From: an uncultured bacterium
GTDB taxonomy: Bacteria > Cyanobacteriota > Vampirovibrionia > Gastranaerophilales > Gastranaerophilaceae
Length of the DNA: 64,000 bases
NCBI GenBank assembly: GCA_958366705.1
Contig: CATXCB010000010.1
Span: 1-64,000, forward strand
Direction: 5' to 3'
Shown here: piece by piece, positions 52,850 through 62,017 of the stretch
How positions within the stretch are numbered: position 1 is the first letter of the stretch
How the letters are laid out: every line of letters starts with the position of its first letter
The notes under the pieces: model-generated
Database searches by the model: none
What the model was told of the DNA's origin: nothing
What the model saw: only the letters and a program-made list of their open reading frames with translations
Translations under genes and position numbers: made by a program

Positions 52850-53059
52850 ATGCCAAAATTGAAAACACACAAATCAGCTGCAAAACGTTACAAAGTAACA
52901 GCAACTGGTAAAATTATGAAAAGACAAGCAGGTATAGGCCACTTGCTCCAACACAAGTCAGCATCTAGAAAACGTAGAATTTTCAAGATGGTTGGCGTTT
53001 CTGAGTCACATGTAGCATTGGTATCTAAAGAGTTACCATACAAGAAGTATTCAAGATAG
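52850..53059 (+). CDS. rpmI: 50S ribosomal protein L35
   Basis: 69 residues from ATG 52850 with AAAGGAGAAGAAA upstream. MPKLKTHKSAAKRYKVTATG and HLLQHKSASRKRR are L35 hallmarks. Followed by rplT after 11 bases. infC, the usual first gene, is missing, so the operon is reduced to rpmI-rplT. Confidence 0.97.
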   Translation: MPKLKTHKSAAKRYKVTATGKIMKRQAGIGHLLQHKSASRKRRIFKMVGVSESHVALVSKELPYKKYSR

Positions 53060-53070
53060 GAGCATAAAAA

Positions 53071-53415
53071 ATGAGAATTAAACGTGGCAATGTCGGATGT
53101 AAAAGACATAAAAAAATATTAAAACTTGCTAAAGGCTTTATTGGTGCTAGAAGCAGAATCTTCAAAGTTGCTAATATTGCTGTTATGAAAGCTTTAAAAT
53201 ACGCTTACAGAGATAGACGTACTACAAAACGTAATATGAGAAGATTATGGATTGTAAGAATCAATGCTGCTGTTAGAGAACGTGGTATGAGCTATTCAAG
53301 ATTTGTTAATGCTTGTAAAAAAGCTAACATTGTTGTTAATAGAAAAATGCTTGCTGACTTAGCAGTTAAAGATCCTGAAGCGTTTAATGTTATCTTTGAA
53401 ACTATTTCTAAATAG
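53071..53415 (+). CDS. rplT: 50S ribosomal protein L20
   Basis: 114 residues. Typical L20: basic N-terminal helix (KRHKKILKLAKGFIGARSR), RDRRTTKRNMRRLWIVRINA, GMSYSRFVNACKKA. It is required for early 50S assembly and in other bacteria represses its own operon. A strong terminator follows. Confidence 0.97.
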   Translation: MRIKRGNVGCKRHKKILKLAKGFIGARSRIFKVANIAVMKALKYAYRDRRTTKRNMRRLWIVRINAAVRERGMSYSRFVNACKKANIVVNRKMLADLAVKDPEAFNVIFETISK

Positions 53416-53431
53416 TCTAAAGTAACAAAAA

Positions 53432-53473
53432 GCAATAAAAAAGACGCCTATCTTAAGGCGTCTTTTTTATTGC
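53432..53473 (+). terminator. Intrinsic terminator of rpmI-rplT
   Basis: 17-bp perfect stem GCAATAAAAAAGACGCC with an 8-base loop. The T run is inside the 3' arm. Confidence 0.9.
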
Positions 53474-53533
53474 GAAATCTTCAAACCAGGTTCTGAATCT
53501 CTTGTAATATGTTATGATGCTCTTTCGTTATAT

Positions 53534-53688
53534 GTCATTCTGAGGGAGTGTACGACCGAAGAATCTCTGTTTTAGGGCACTAGTCATTCCGAACTCGGTT
53601 CGGAATCTATTGTGATTAGTCTTTGCTTGAGTCCCTGAAACACCGGGTAGAAACAGAAAATTGTGTTTCGTAGATTTAACTAATTTTC
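53534..53688. repeat. Repeat mosaic upstream of a pseudopilin
   Basis: A GTCATTCTGAGG...GAAGAATCT element (53534-53566), a 73-bp-type unit (A half 53583-53608, 22-base spacer identical to that of 55315, decayed B half from 53631) joined to element C (53656-53688). It fills most of the 401-base gap 53416-53816. No gene is seen there. Confidence 0.75.
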
Positions 53689-53816
53689 TAGTCAATTCTG
53701 TACGGCAAATTTAACCAGGGGTAGTGAAATTGTATAAGTTCCAAAATGGATATCTTGAGGGTTAATAAAAAATATGTTATAATTAAAAAGAAGTTAAATG
53801 AGGAAAAGATATTACT

Positions 53817-54518
53817 ATGAATAGAAAAAAATCAGGGTTTACACTGGGAGAAATACTGATTGCACTTACTGTTATAGGGGTTGTTGCAGTATTGGTTATG
53901 CCGCAGCTTGTATTAGGACAAAAAGCTGCTCAGGCAAAAGCACAATTTGATACGGCTTATTCTCTTGTTGCAAAATCAATAGCAGATATGGATGCTGATA
54001 ATGTGTCAGTTGATCCAAAAAGTTATTTGCCTGCAGGTTCTTTTTATCGTGTCCTAAAGGAATATAACAAAGTTACTATTGACTGCGGTGTGTATGCAGC
54101 AACCAATGATTCAGTTTGTATTTCTACAGAAAATAGGGATAGTACCTCTGATTACCTGAATAAAAGAGGAAATACCAAAATGGATGCTCAATATTTAGAT
54201 GATGGTGCATTTGTTATAAATAATGGTATGTTATTTGCTGTTGAGAATCCTGAGAATCATCCTAACGGTTTATTGGTACTTGTAGATATTAATGGGAAAA
54301 ATAAACGTCCAAACAGACTTGGATATGACTTGTTTGCATTTGAAGTTGTTGATGGAGATGTATTGCCTTTAGGTGCACCTGGAACAACTGAAAAGTGGAG
54401 CAAAGATCCTTCTGCTTTCTGTAGTGACAACGGTTCAGATAAAGATAATGGTATGACCTGTGCATTTTTTGCATCTACAGATGATGACTACTTTAGAAAG
54501 TTATATAACGGTCACTAA
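53817..54518 (+). CDS. Type II/IV pseudopilin-like protein
   Basis: 233 residues. MNRKKSG then FTLGEILIALTVIGVVAVLV, with Gly at -1 and Glu at +5. TGAGGAAAAGATATTACT precedes the ATG. VDINGKNKRPNRLGYDLFAF and CSDNGSDKDNGMTCAFFAST align with the 210 protein (VDLNG...LGYDLFTF, CNLKG...GIACAKLA) and both end in a DYF-containing tail, so these two are the closest paralogues. No poly-G leader. A repeat mosaic lies upstream. Confidence 0.88.
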   Translation: MNRKKSGFTLGEILIALTVIGVVAVLVMPQLVLGQKAAQAKAQFDTAYSLVAKSIADMDADNVSVDPKSYLPAGSFYRVLKEYNKVTIDCGVYAATNDSVCISTENRDSTSDYLNKRGNTKMDAQYLDDGAFVINNGMLFAVENPENHPNGLLVLVDINGKNKRPNRLGYDLFAFEVVDGDVLPLGAPGTTEKWSKDPSAFCSDNGSDKDNGMTCAFFASTDDDYFRKLYNGH

Positions 54519-54549
54519 AATTAAAGTAACATTAAATTTAGAACTACAG

Positions 54550-54600
54550 AACTGCCTGGAAAATTATGTTTCGTAAACTCAACTATTTTTCTAGGCAGTT
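54550..54600 (+). terminator. Repeat-derived hairpin after the pseudopilin
   Basis: AACTGCCT...AGGCAGTT arms extended by GGAAAA / TTTTTC, with an element C core (GTTTCGTAAACTC) as the loop. Only a short T stretch follows. It may end transcription or protect the 3' end. Confidence 0.55.
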
Positions 54601-54754
54601 TTAGATGACAGTATATTTATACTTTTAGTATATTTAGTGAACTTTTGGTATATAAGTCTTCACTTGTGAGAAATAAATTTTTAATATTGTAGCAAATTTT
54701 ATTTTTTACATGTTTTCCATTAGACAAAGAGTAAAATAACAGGAGTTTTGCAGT

Positions 54755-55258
54755 ATGTCAATGAATATTTCCGGAGTTCAGAATCAAAATAAATCAAAGT
54801 CAATCGGAGCTGGAGCCTGTCTGGGATTGATTGGTATGAATGCATATTTTCTTCCGGTTACGAAAGACAGATTTGTCAGGACAGCCTTTAATATCGTAAA
54901 AGAAGATACTGAAGATAAACTAGAGTTTTTCAAAAATTCTGCAATACAGGTTATGGATAAAAAGGTTAAACCTGAGAATAAATTATTTTTACTGCAACAG
55001 GGGGTAGCTGAAGATGTTGAGGCTATCAATGCGAAATGTGTTGAATTAAAAAAATCTATTACTGATAAAGATATAGTTTCAGTATTAAAAAAGGGCTTGG
55101 AGGATAATTTTAAAAGTTTTAAAAAATCTGAAGCGCTGATGGATAATGTTGCTTCGGATGCTTTTAAGCGAATCAGATGGTCTAATTTTACCTGGGGTGC
55201 TGCAATTGGTTTTATTCTCGGGTGTGTGATTGGCTCCGGTCAAACGCCTAACAGATAG
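54755..55258 (+). CDS. Hypothetical protein with two membrane segments
   Basis: 167 residues. ACAGGAGTTTTGCAGT precedes the ATG. A hydrophobic segment near 17-34 (IGAGACLGLIGMNAYFLPV), a charged helical middle (about 40-140), and a second hydrophobic segment (about 145-161, WGAAIGFILGCVIGSG). The last codons and the stop run into a palindromic repeat (55258-55282), which seems to have defined the C-terminus. Family unknown. Confidence 0.7.
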   Translation: MSMNISGVQNQNKSKSIGAGACLGLIGMNAYFLPVTKDRFVRTAFNIVKEDTEDKLEFFKNSAIQVMDKKVKPENKLFLLQQGVAEDVEAINAKCVELKKSITDKDIVSVLKKGLEDNFKSFKKSEALMDNVASDAFKRIRWSNFTWGAAIGFILGCVIGSGQTPNR

Positions 55259-55282
55259 ATTCCGAAATAAATTCAGGATGAC
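55258..55282. repeat. Solitary chimeric half-element
   Basis: The left arm ATTCCGAAA is of the CCG type and the right arm TTCAGGATGAC of the CTG type, so the arms do not fully pair. It looks like a recombinant between two variants. Its first base is the last base of the stop codon of the preceding gene. Confidence 0.65.
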
Positions 55283-55314
55283 ATTGTAATAATAATTCTT
55301 GTACAGACATATTA

Positions 55315-55387
55315 GTCATTCCGAACTTGTTTCGGAATCTATTGTGATTAGTCTTTGCTTGAGTCCCTGAAACAAGTTCAGGGTGAC
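55315..55387. repeat. Intact REPIN-like 73-bp unit
   Basis: A half 55315-55340, spacer 55341-55362 (22 bases), B half 55363-55387. Both palindromes are perfect. It is followed at about 22 bases by an altered element C. With 55258-55282 it fills most of the 301-base gap before the MATE gene. Confidence 0.85.
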
Positions 55388-55559
55388 ATTCCGTCAGTTC
55401 AGGGGACAGTAAAAGATGGTTTGGCATCTTAACTAATTTTCTAGGCAGGTTTGAATGACGTTAAGAGTACGTTGAGAGCATATTTGCTGGAATTTTGTAT
55501 ATAAGTCCATAAGTTCAAGTAATGTTGTATGTTATTTTTTTGTGGTACCATTGAAAGTG

Positions 55560-56882
55560 ATGTGTGAGAAAAATATTAAATATTATATAAAAGAACTTTT
55601 AACTATTGCTGCCCCGATTATAATGGGTAATTTAGGTTTTATCCTGATAGGGGTAGGAGATGTTGTGATTGCGGGCAGGCATTCGACAGATACATTTGCC
55701 GCAATTAGTATTGCTACTGCAATTGTTAACTGTATTCTTACTTTCGGTTTTGGATTAATTTCCAGTATTTCTCCTCTGCTATCGAATTATCGCGGAGAGA
55801 AAAAGGCTATAAAAAAATATTTTTATCCATCTATCAGATTTTCAATGTTGTTAGCACTAATTACTTCGCTGGCAATAGTTTCATGTATCCCTATTATTCC
55901 AAAAATGGGATTTGAGGCTAAGTTAGTTCCAAATATTCAGGATTATATGCTTATCACCGCGTTAAGTACTTTTGGTGCGTATTTGCATGCTTGTTTAAAA
56001 GAATTTTTGCAAGCGTTTGAAATAGTTTTATTCCCTAATATTGTAACAATGTTTTGTGTCTTTCTTAATGTTGTGTTAAACCTTGCCCTGGTCTTCGGGT
56101 TTGGACCTATACCATCTCTCGGAGTTATAGGTTTGGCAATTGCAAGTCTTTTGGTTCGTTATTTTATGGGCTTTGCTTTATTAATATATTGTTATATTAA
56201 TATGTCATTTCGAAATTATGAAGAAAAAGGTTATTATAAAAGTATGGTGAAAATAGGTATGCCTATTTCGCTGGCTGTTCTTGTTGAATTTGTTGCATTT
56301 AATAGTATTGCTATAATTATGGGCAGAGTGTCTGGTGTTTATGCCGCAGCTCAAAATTTAGTTTGTACATTAACAACCATATCTTTTATGGTTCCGTTTG
56401 CGATTTCAAATTCTATTGCGGTTAAGGTTGGTTTTGCTAACGGCGCAAAAAATTCTTATGATTTGAAAAAATACTCTTTGGTAGGAACGGTTATGTCTGT
56501 TGGTTTTATGCTATGCAGTGCAATAATTTTCTGGTCTTTTTCACGAAGTATTGTAGGAATATTTACTGTTGATAATAAATTGTTTGAAATTGCAATCCCT
56601 GTTATGTGTATATTAGGTGTTTTTCAAATATTTGACGGCTTGCAGATTGCTCTTGCGGGCATTTGTAAAGGTATTAAGCAGACAAATATTGTTTTATTTG
56701 CAAATTTTGTAGCATATTGGTGCGTAGCAATTCCATTAGGGTATACGTTAGCTTTCCACTTTGGGCTAAATCTAAGAGGTTTTTGGCTGGGACTTGTTGC
56801 GGCTGCAGTTTTATTATGCGCAATAATGCTTTTCAAATTGCAAAATTATTTTAAACTTGAATACGAAAAACAAGAACTATAA
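55560..56882 (+). CDS. MATE-family efflux transporter
   Basis: 440 residues from ATG 55560. An upstream GTG/TTG-type start adds six residues without support. Twelve membrane helices in two homologous halves. APIIMGNLGFILIGVGDVVIAGR and PISLAVLVEFVAFNSIAIIMGR mark the starts of the halves, typical of NorM/DinF-type proteins. It exports cationic drugs or metabolites with Na+ or H+. The last codons also form the arm of a terminator. Confidence 0.93.
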   Translation: MCEKNIKYYIKELLTIAAPIIMGNLGFILIGVGDVVIAGRHSTDTFAAISIATAIVNCILTFGFGLISSISPLLSNYRGEKKAIKKYFYPSIRFSMLLALITSLAIVSCIPIIPKMGFEAKLVPNIQDYMLITALSTFGAYLHACLKEFLQAFEIVLFPNIVTMFCVFLNVVLNLALVFGFGPIPSLGVIGLAIASLLVRYFMGFALLIYCYINMSFRNYEEKGYYKSMVKIGMPISLAVLVEFVAFNSIAIIMGRVSGVYAAAQNLVCTLTTISFMVPFAISNSIAVKVGFANGAKNSYDLKKYSLVGTVMSVGFMLCSAIIFWSFSRSIVGIFTVDNKLFEIAIPVMCILGVFQIFDGLQIALAGICKGIKQTNIVLFANFVAYWCVAIPLGYTLAFHFGLNLRGFWLGLVAAAVLLCAIMLFKLQNYFKLEYEKQEL

Positions 56883-56906
56883 TAAGTTCTTGTTCATTTT
56901 TTTTTC
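56869..56906 (+). terminator. Terminator overlapping the end of the MATE gene
   Basis: AACAAGAACT (inside the coding sequence) pairs with AGTTCTTGTT across a 6-base loop holding the stop, followed by CATTTTTTTTT. Confidence 0.8.
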
Positions 56907-56938
56907 GGGGTATTTGTATAGGTTTTTCAATGTATTAA

Positions 56939-57073
56939 TTAAAATACAAAGAATAAAAGTGTAAACATGCATCCTAATGAAGCCGCACTGAATACAAACC
57001 ATGTGTGCATTACTGGATGCTGATAAGACCAAATTTCTTTAATTGTGCTGGTTGCATTAGTAAGAGTCTGCAT
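56939..57073 (-). CDS. 44-residue single-span membrane protein (small ORF)
   Basis: ATG at 57073 is preceded by GGGAGAAATTTAT, an excellent ribosome binding site. The product begins MQTLTNATSTIKEIWSYQHP and ends in a hydrophobic helix (about 22-44, MHTWFVFSAASLGCMFTLLF) reaching the C-terminus. It is the only gene in the 300-base gap between MATE and the U32 gene and is on the opposite strand to both. No family recognised. Its size and topology suit a small regulatory or assembly subunit of a membrane complex. Confidence 0.6.
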   Translation of the reverse strand: MQTLTNATSTIKEIWSYQHPVMHTWFVFSAASLGCMFTLLFFVF

Positions 57074-57182
57074 ATAAATTTCTCCCATAAACTGTTTTGT
57101 ATATATCTATTGTCTACATTTATGAAAAAACAACATCACCTATTTGGTTGATTATTAATTTAGTTTAGCTTATTATTGTTTT

Positions 57183-58457
57183 ATGCGAAATGTTGAATTA
57201 TTGATGCCGGCCGGCAATTTAGAAAAGTTGGAATACGCTGTCAGGTATGGTGCTGATGCAGTTTATCTCGGCGTAGTTGATTTTAGCTTAAGAGCTATGC
57301 GCAAGGGTGAAATTATCACTCTTGAAAATCTAAAGTCTGCAGTTGACTTAGCTCATAAATTGGGGGCAAAAGCCTATTTAACTTTAAATATTTTTGCTTT
57401 TAATGAGGATATCAAACATCTGGAAGCATGCATGGATATTATAAAAGACGCAAATCCTGATGCTGTGCTTGTTAGTGATTTTGGTATATTAAGATTACTA
57501 AAAAAATATATGCCGGATACAGAAATTCATATTAGTACACAGACAAATATTTTAAATTACGAGTGTGTTAAATTCTGGCAGGATATGGGTGCAACACGTG
57601 TAGTTTTGGCCAGAGAACTTTCTGTGCCGGAAATATCAGAGATTAAACGTCAGGTTCCTGATATGGAAATTGAATGTTTTGTGCATGGTTCTCAGTGTGT
57701 GTCATTTTCAGGCAGATGCTTGTTGAGTGATTATTTTACAAATGGCGAAAGAAAAGCAAATCATGGAAATTGTTCACAGCCTTGCCGCTGGAGCTATAAA
57801 CTGGTTGAAGAGACTCGCCCTGGACAATATTATGAAATTAATCAGGATGAACGCGGATCACATATTTTGAGTCCTAAAGATTTGTGTCTGGTTGAGCATT
57901 TAAAAGAGATGATTGACGCTGGTGTTGATTCTTTCAAAGTTGAAGGAAGAACTAAAAGTTTATATTATGTTTCTGCAGTTGCAAAAACATACAGGGCTGC
58001 AATTGATGAAATTACCCAAAATAAAAATGCAGATTTATCAAAATATTTCATTGAATTAAAAAAAGTTGGCAATCGTGGATATACTACAGGTTTTGCTCTT
58101 GGTGAAAACAATCCTGACAGTTATAGTTATGATATTTCAAAAGGTTTGGCGGGTGCAGATTTTCTGTTTGAATTTCATGATAAAAAGAAAATTTTTGAAA
58201 TTGATTGTTCATCGCAAAAGGATGATAATGTTTATTTAGTAAAAGTGAAGAATAAAGTCTACCTTGGAGATGAAGTAGAAATTATTACTCCAAAAGAACA
58301 ATTTGTTTCCAAAATTGAAGAAATTTTTGATGAAAAGGGTAATAATTTAGAGCTTGCAAATACAAATGCTGATGTTTATTTGAAATTATCAAATGAGCCG
58401 GAAGATTATGCGGTGGCTCTGGCTAGAACAATTGGAGTAAAAGAACATGTTTCTTAA
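57183..58457 (+). CDS. U32 family protein (TrhP/RlhA-like RNA hydroxylation factor)
   Basis: 424 residues. ELLMPAGNLEKLEYAVRYGADAVYLG, a TQTNILN segment, ECFVHGSQCVSFSGRCLLSDY and NHGNCSQPCRWSY give the conserved cysteines of U32 proteins. FKVEGRTKS and a C-terminal beta domain follow. E. coli members TrhP and RlhA take part in prephenate-dependent 5-hydroxylation of tRNA U34 or 23S rRNA. The peptidase label is historical. The length and the C-terminal domain favour TrhP. Overlaps the next gene by 11 bases. Confidence 0.9.
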   Translation: MRNVELLMPAGNLEKLEYAVRYGADAVYLGVVDFSLRAMRKGEIITLENLKSAVDLAHKLGAKAYLTLNIFAFNEDIKHLEACMDIIKDANPDAVLVSDFGILRLLKKYMPDTEIHISTQTNILNYECVKFWQDMGATRVVLARELSVPEISEIKRQVPDMEIECFVHGSQCVSFSGRCLLSDYFTNGERKANHGNCSQPCRWSYKLVEETRPGQYYEINQDERGSHILSPKDLCLVEHLKEMIDAGVDSFKVEGRTKSLYYVSAVAKTYRAAIDEITQNKNADLSKYFIELKKVGNRGYTTGFALGENNPDSYSYDISKGLAGADFLFEFHDKKKIFEIDCSSQKDDNVYLVKVKNKVYLGDEVEIITPKEQFVSKIEEIFDEKGNNLELANTNADVYLKLSNEPEDYAVALARTIGVKEHVS

Positions 58458-58926
58458 ACCTGATTATAATTTAAAAAGTATTTATGATATTGATTTAGAA
58501 GAATTAAAACAGAATGGAGTCAAGGCCGTCTTGCTTGATTTGGACAGTACAATTATGGCTTCGAAATCAGCAACTTATACAGATGAAACGTATACCTGGT
58601 TAAAAAATGTTCAAGAAAACTTTTTTATGGCGGTTGTTTCCAATAATAAGAATAAGGAATATATAGAAAAAGTCAGAGCAATATCACATTTTCCAATGTT
58701 GTTTGAAGCTTGTAAGCCTAAGACAGGTCCTGTTAGACAATTTTTGAGTAAACATAATGTAAAACCAGAAGAGTGTGTTTTGGTCGGAGATAGGCCTCTT
58801 ACAGATATTTTGTGCGGTAAACTTCTGGGCGCTAAAACTATTCTTGTGGATTCTATTACTGCTGATTCTGAGGCTAAAATAGTACGTTTTGTTAGAATGC
58901 TGGAAAGATTAAGTATACGTCAGTAA
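58447..58926 (+). CDS. YqeG-family HAD IIIA phosphatase
   Basis: 159 residues. HAD motifs LLDLDSTIM (Asp pair), VVSNN, KPKTGP with the Lys, and VLVGDRPLTDILCGKLLG. YqeG-like phosphatases are common next to ribosome-assembly genes in Firmicutes and relatives. The 11-base overlap with the U32 gene implies co-expression. After it, 58927-59189 is AT-rich with no gene and probably holds the pil promoter. Confidence 0.9.
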   Translation: MFLKPDYNLKSIYDIDLEELKQNGVKAVLLDLDSTIMASKSATYTDETYTWLKNVQENFFMAVVSNNKNKEYIEKVRAISHFPMLFEACKPKTGPVRQFLSKHNVKPEECVLVGDRPLTDILCGKLLGAKTILVDSITADSEAKIVRFVRMLERLSIRQ

Positions 58927-59189
58927 TTTGATGTAAATCTATGGATTGAAATTTTTTTTAAGTTAAAATGTTACAAAATATAAACTCTTGAAACTATTGT
59001 GCTTATTGGGTTTTAAGGTTTTGTTTCTGTGTAGATATAAATAATTGCGTTTTTTGCCATAATTTGAAGATTATGATATTATTTATGTAGGACAGTCAAA
59101 TTTAATAAAATACTTTAAATAACTGATACACAATTATAAGAGCTTTAATATAATGTAATTATATAAACTTATTAGATGGGTAGGATAAC

Positions 59190-59990
59190 GTGAATACAAA
59201 TTATTACAGGAACGAGAGTTGGATAGATAGCACTTTCAGCAAGCGAGGAAAGTGTGTTTTAACTTTGTTAGTTGTTGTCTTTTTTGTCGGTATAGTTGCC
59301 GGCGGATGCGGTTTTTTGCAGAATATAGGTGGTGCTAAAGAAGATGTTTCTACACCTGTTGCTACTTCAGATGAAGGGCAGGCAATGCCGGCTGTTCAAG
59401 AGGAAGCAAATGTTCCTGCAAAAGATAAGAAAGTTGATATGGATGTTGCTTCCGATCAGGCTAGCAGCATGGTTTCTTATGATGTAACAACCATTGGTCG
59501 TGCAGATCCATTTATGCCATCAGATGAAATCGCAGCTTTTGAATATGCAAGAAATTCTGCTATAGCTGAAGCTAATGCGCATAATGCCGAAATTGCAAAA
59601 ATTAAAAATCTTCAAGGTAAATCTATTCGTGAACTTGATGATATTAGTCCATACAGTTTCAATTTGCCAGTTCCTCCGACATCACTGGCTTCAAGTTCCT
59701 CTGCTGCTGCAAAGATTACAAGAACAAAAGTTGTCGGAATTATGTATAATAGTTCAAATCCTTCAGCAATTATAAATGTTGATGATAAAGATTATCTTGT
59801 ACGTCAAGGTGATAAGATTATCGGACAAGAATATAAAGTTGTTCAAATTAATCCGAACTGGATTACAGTAGGCATGGGATCAAATATTTATTCAGCCAGC
59901 ATTGGTGAATTGTTCTCCAGAGAAGATTTCAATAGAACTCAGAATGATTTGTATAATTTGAAGAACAGATTTGGTGGAAGAAAAGGTTAA
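59190..59990 (+). CDS. PilP/GspC-like pilus or secretion assembly protein
   Basis: 266 residues, GTG start after GTAGGATAAC. One membrane anchor (about 21-40, CVLTLLVVVFFVGIVAGGCG), which could also be read as a lipobox-like GGC. A disordered Ala/Pro/Glu linker, GRADPFMP near 107, a helical stretch, and a C-terminal beta domain (about 185-245, KVVGIMYNSSNPSAIINVDD, YLVRQGDKI, YKVVQINPNWITVGM) as in the homology region of GspC and PilP, which docks to the secretin. Overlapping context with pilQ and pilB supports this. pilM, pilN and pilO are absent. Confidence 0.75.
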   Translation: MNTNYYRNESWIDSTFSKRGKCVLTLLVVVFFVGIVAGGCGFLQNIGGAKEDVSTPVATSDEGQAMPAVQEEANVPAKDKKVDMDVASDQASSMVSYDVTTIGRADPFMPSDEIAAFEYARNSAIAEANAHNAEIAKIKNLQGKSIRELDDISPYSFNLPVPPTSLASSSSAAAKITRTKVVGIMYNSSNPSAIINVDDKDYLVRQGDKIIGQEYKVVQINPNWITVGMGSNIYSASIGELFSREDFNRTQNDLYNLKNRFGGRKG

Positions 59991-60015
59991 TAAAATAAAT
60001 AAAGCAGGAGCAAAT

Positions 60016-61968
60016 ATGAAAAATAAGATTAGAGAAAAAATTATTGCAAGTGTCATGTTATCAGCTTTTGTTGTTACAAATTCGGTAACTTCAGCATTTG
60101 CAGTTAGCGATTTTTATGGCAGTAATAATTCAGATATGCCAAGAATTAGATCCGGTGAAGTTTCAGCTTTGGATATTCGTTCTGGAGTACAGATTTCCAA
60201 TGCAGATTCTGTGGTTAATTTAAGTTTAAGAGATGCAGATGTTAAGCAAGTTTTAAGAATGTTTGCAGATCAGGCGGGGATGAATATTATTTTTGCATCT
60301 GCTATTGAAGGTACTGTAACCATGGATTTGGTTGATATTCCGCTGGAGGAAGCTTTAAAGCTGGTTGTAACAACCAACAATTTGTTCTACGATATTCAAG
60401 CAAATACCCTTGTTATCTCAACAAAAGATCAGGCTCTATCAGTTGCTTCAAAAGGCATGACTATGATTCCTGTAAAATATGTTAATGCTGCTGCTCTTGC
60501 ATCATTTTTGAATTCAAATATATTTACTAAAAATAATTTAAATCCGGGTATGTCTAATAAACCCGCAGTTACGATAAATCCTGCTACTAATGAATTGATT
60601 GTAGTTGGAACATCTGCTGATGTGGCAATGGCCAGAAGAGTTGTTGAGCAATTTGATAAGAAACCAACGGTTACAACATTCAAGGTAAACCATACAACAC
60701 CTGCAGAAATGGCAGATTTGATTTGTTCTACATTGTTGCCATCAACTGTTTTTAGTGGTTCAGAAGGATCTTCAAGCAGTTCTTCTTCAGGTGGAAGTTC
60801 TTCATCAGGGGCTTCATCTGCAAGCGGTGGCGGAAGTGCTGCAGGTTTTGCAGCTGGTGTGCCTACAGGCTTTGCAGCTGATGAAGGTGGAGATTCCGGT
60901 GATTCAGGAGGCTCTGGAGATGCTTCTATATCTGTAGGAGGCGGTAAGCTTGTTTGTTCAGGTGAATCTTCTGTTACTGCGGATGAAATGTCCAGTTTGT
61001 CATTCAAAAATTTATCAGTTTCATATTTCCCAACACTTGGAACTATTCAAATTATAGGTGGATCACCTACTCAAATTGATATGATAAGGGAATATATTGC
61101 TGCAAATGACAAAAAGACTCCGCAAGCTTATTTGGAAGTTCAAATAATTTCTTTAAGTGAATCTGGCAGTAAGACTTTTGATAATACTTGGCAGTTTTTG
61201 AGTAAAAATTTCTCATTCAATGCTGGCGGAGGTCAAGGTTTTGCTACTGATCCGATGTATCCAATATTCTTTGCAGGTCATGGTTTCCAGATTTTAGATC
61301 CGGAAAGTTGGGATTCTGAAAAAGGTAAATATGATACCTCCGGTGAAGTCACTAAATGGAAGGGTTCTCCACAATTAATGTATTCAATTAATTATTTGAT
61401 TGAGAATAAAAAAGGTAGAGTATTAGCTAATCCAAGAATTTTGTTAACAAGTGGTCAACAGTCAACTATTGATTTGACATCAGACTATGTTAAAAAAGTA
61501 ACATCAGAATATTTGGATAATGCTTCCGGATCTGGTTCTGCTCAGGTACAAAAAGAGTATGAAGTAGGTGACGATAATGGTATTAAGGTTGTTATCACAC
61601 CGTTTATTAGTCCGGATGGATATGTAACTTTAGATATTGCTCCTGAATATGCGACAATTAAAGAACAATTATATGCTACAGGAGAGACAGGTCAGCAGGA
61701 TTTACAGGCAACGTTATTACAACGTCGTAACTTGAATCTAAAAGGCTTGCGTATAAAAGATGGTGAAACTCTTGTAATTGGCGGTATGATTCAAGAAACA
61801 GAAAATAAAACAGTTTCGAAAATTCCATTCCTTGGAGATTTACCGGTTGTAGGTATGTTCTTTAGATCTACTAATACAGCTAAAGCTAAGGAAGAAATGG
61901 TTATCATGTTGACACCTCAAATTCTGGTTGATACTGAAGATGCTGTCGGTGATGATACTACATTATAA
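60016..61968 (+). CDS. pilQ: Secretin PilQ/GspD
   Basis: 650 residues from ATG 60016 (GCAGGAGCAAAT upstream). Signal peptide 1-32. An STN/N0 domain (VNLSLRDADVKQVLRMFADQ), N1 domains (VKYVNAAALASFLNSNIF, PATNELIVVGTSADVAMARR), a Ser/Gly-rich low-complexity insert (about 247-315), another N domain, then the secretin core ending in LVIGGMIQETENKTVSKIPFLGDLPVVGMFFR and EEMVIMLTPQIL. It forms the outer-membrane channel for type IV pili or type II secretion. Confidence 0.93.
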   Translation: MKNKIREKIIASVMLSAFVVTNSVTSAFAVSDFYGSNNSDMPRIRSGEVSALDIRSGVQISNADSVVNLSLRDADVKQVLRMFADQAGMNIIFASAIEGTVTMDLVDIPLEEALKLVVTTNNLFYDIQANTLVISTKDQALSVASKGMTMIPVKYVNAAALASFLNSNIFTKNNLNPGMSNKPAVTINPATNELIVVGTSADVAMARRVVEQFDKKPTVTTFKVNHTTPAEMADLICSTLLPSTVFSGSEGSSSSSSSGGSSSSGASSASGGGSAAGFAAGVPTGFAADEGGDSGDSGGSGDASISVGGGKLVCSGESSVTADEMSSLSFKNLSVSYFPTLGTIQIIGGSPTQIDMIREYIAANDKKTPQAYLEVQIISLSESGSKTFDNTWQFLSKNFSFNAGGGQGFATDPMYPIFFAGHGFQILDPESWDSEKGKYDTSGEVTKWKGSPQLMYSINYLIENKKGRVLANPRILLTSGQQSTIDLTSDYVKKVTSEYLDNASGSGSAQVQKEYEVGDDNGIKVVITPFISPDGYVTLDIAPEYATIKEQLYATGETGQQDLQATLLQRRNLNLKGLRIKDGETLVIGGMIQETENKTVSKIPFLGDLPVVGMFFRSTNTAKAKEEMVIMLTPQILVDTEDAVGDDTTL

Positions 61969-62017
61969 TAAAACGCAAGATAATTTTAAAATAAGAAGAG
62001 AAAAGTAATAATTATAA

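Noticed and set aside
42208..55460. Insertion sequences as the source of the repeats
   Set aside because: No transposase ORF, no longer terminal inverted repeats and no target-site duplications could be seen. The units are too short to be IS elements.
60429..61007. A 192-codon minus-strand ORF rich in Pro and Glu
   Set aside because: It is the antisense of the Ser/Gly-rich tract of the secretin. The composition is a mirror of that low-complexity region and no start signal is seen.
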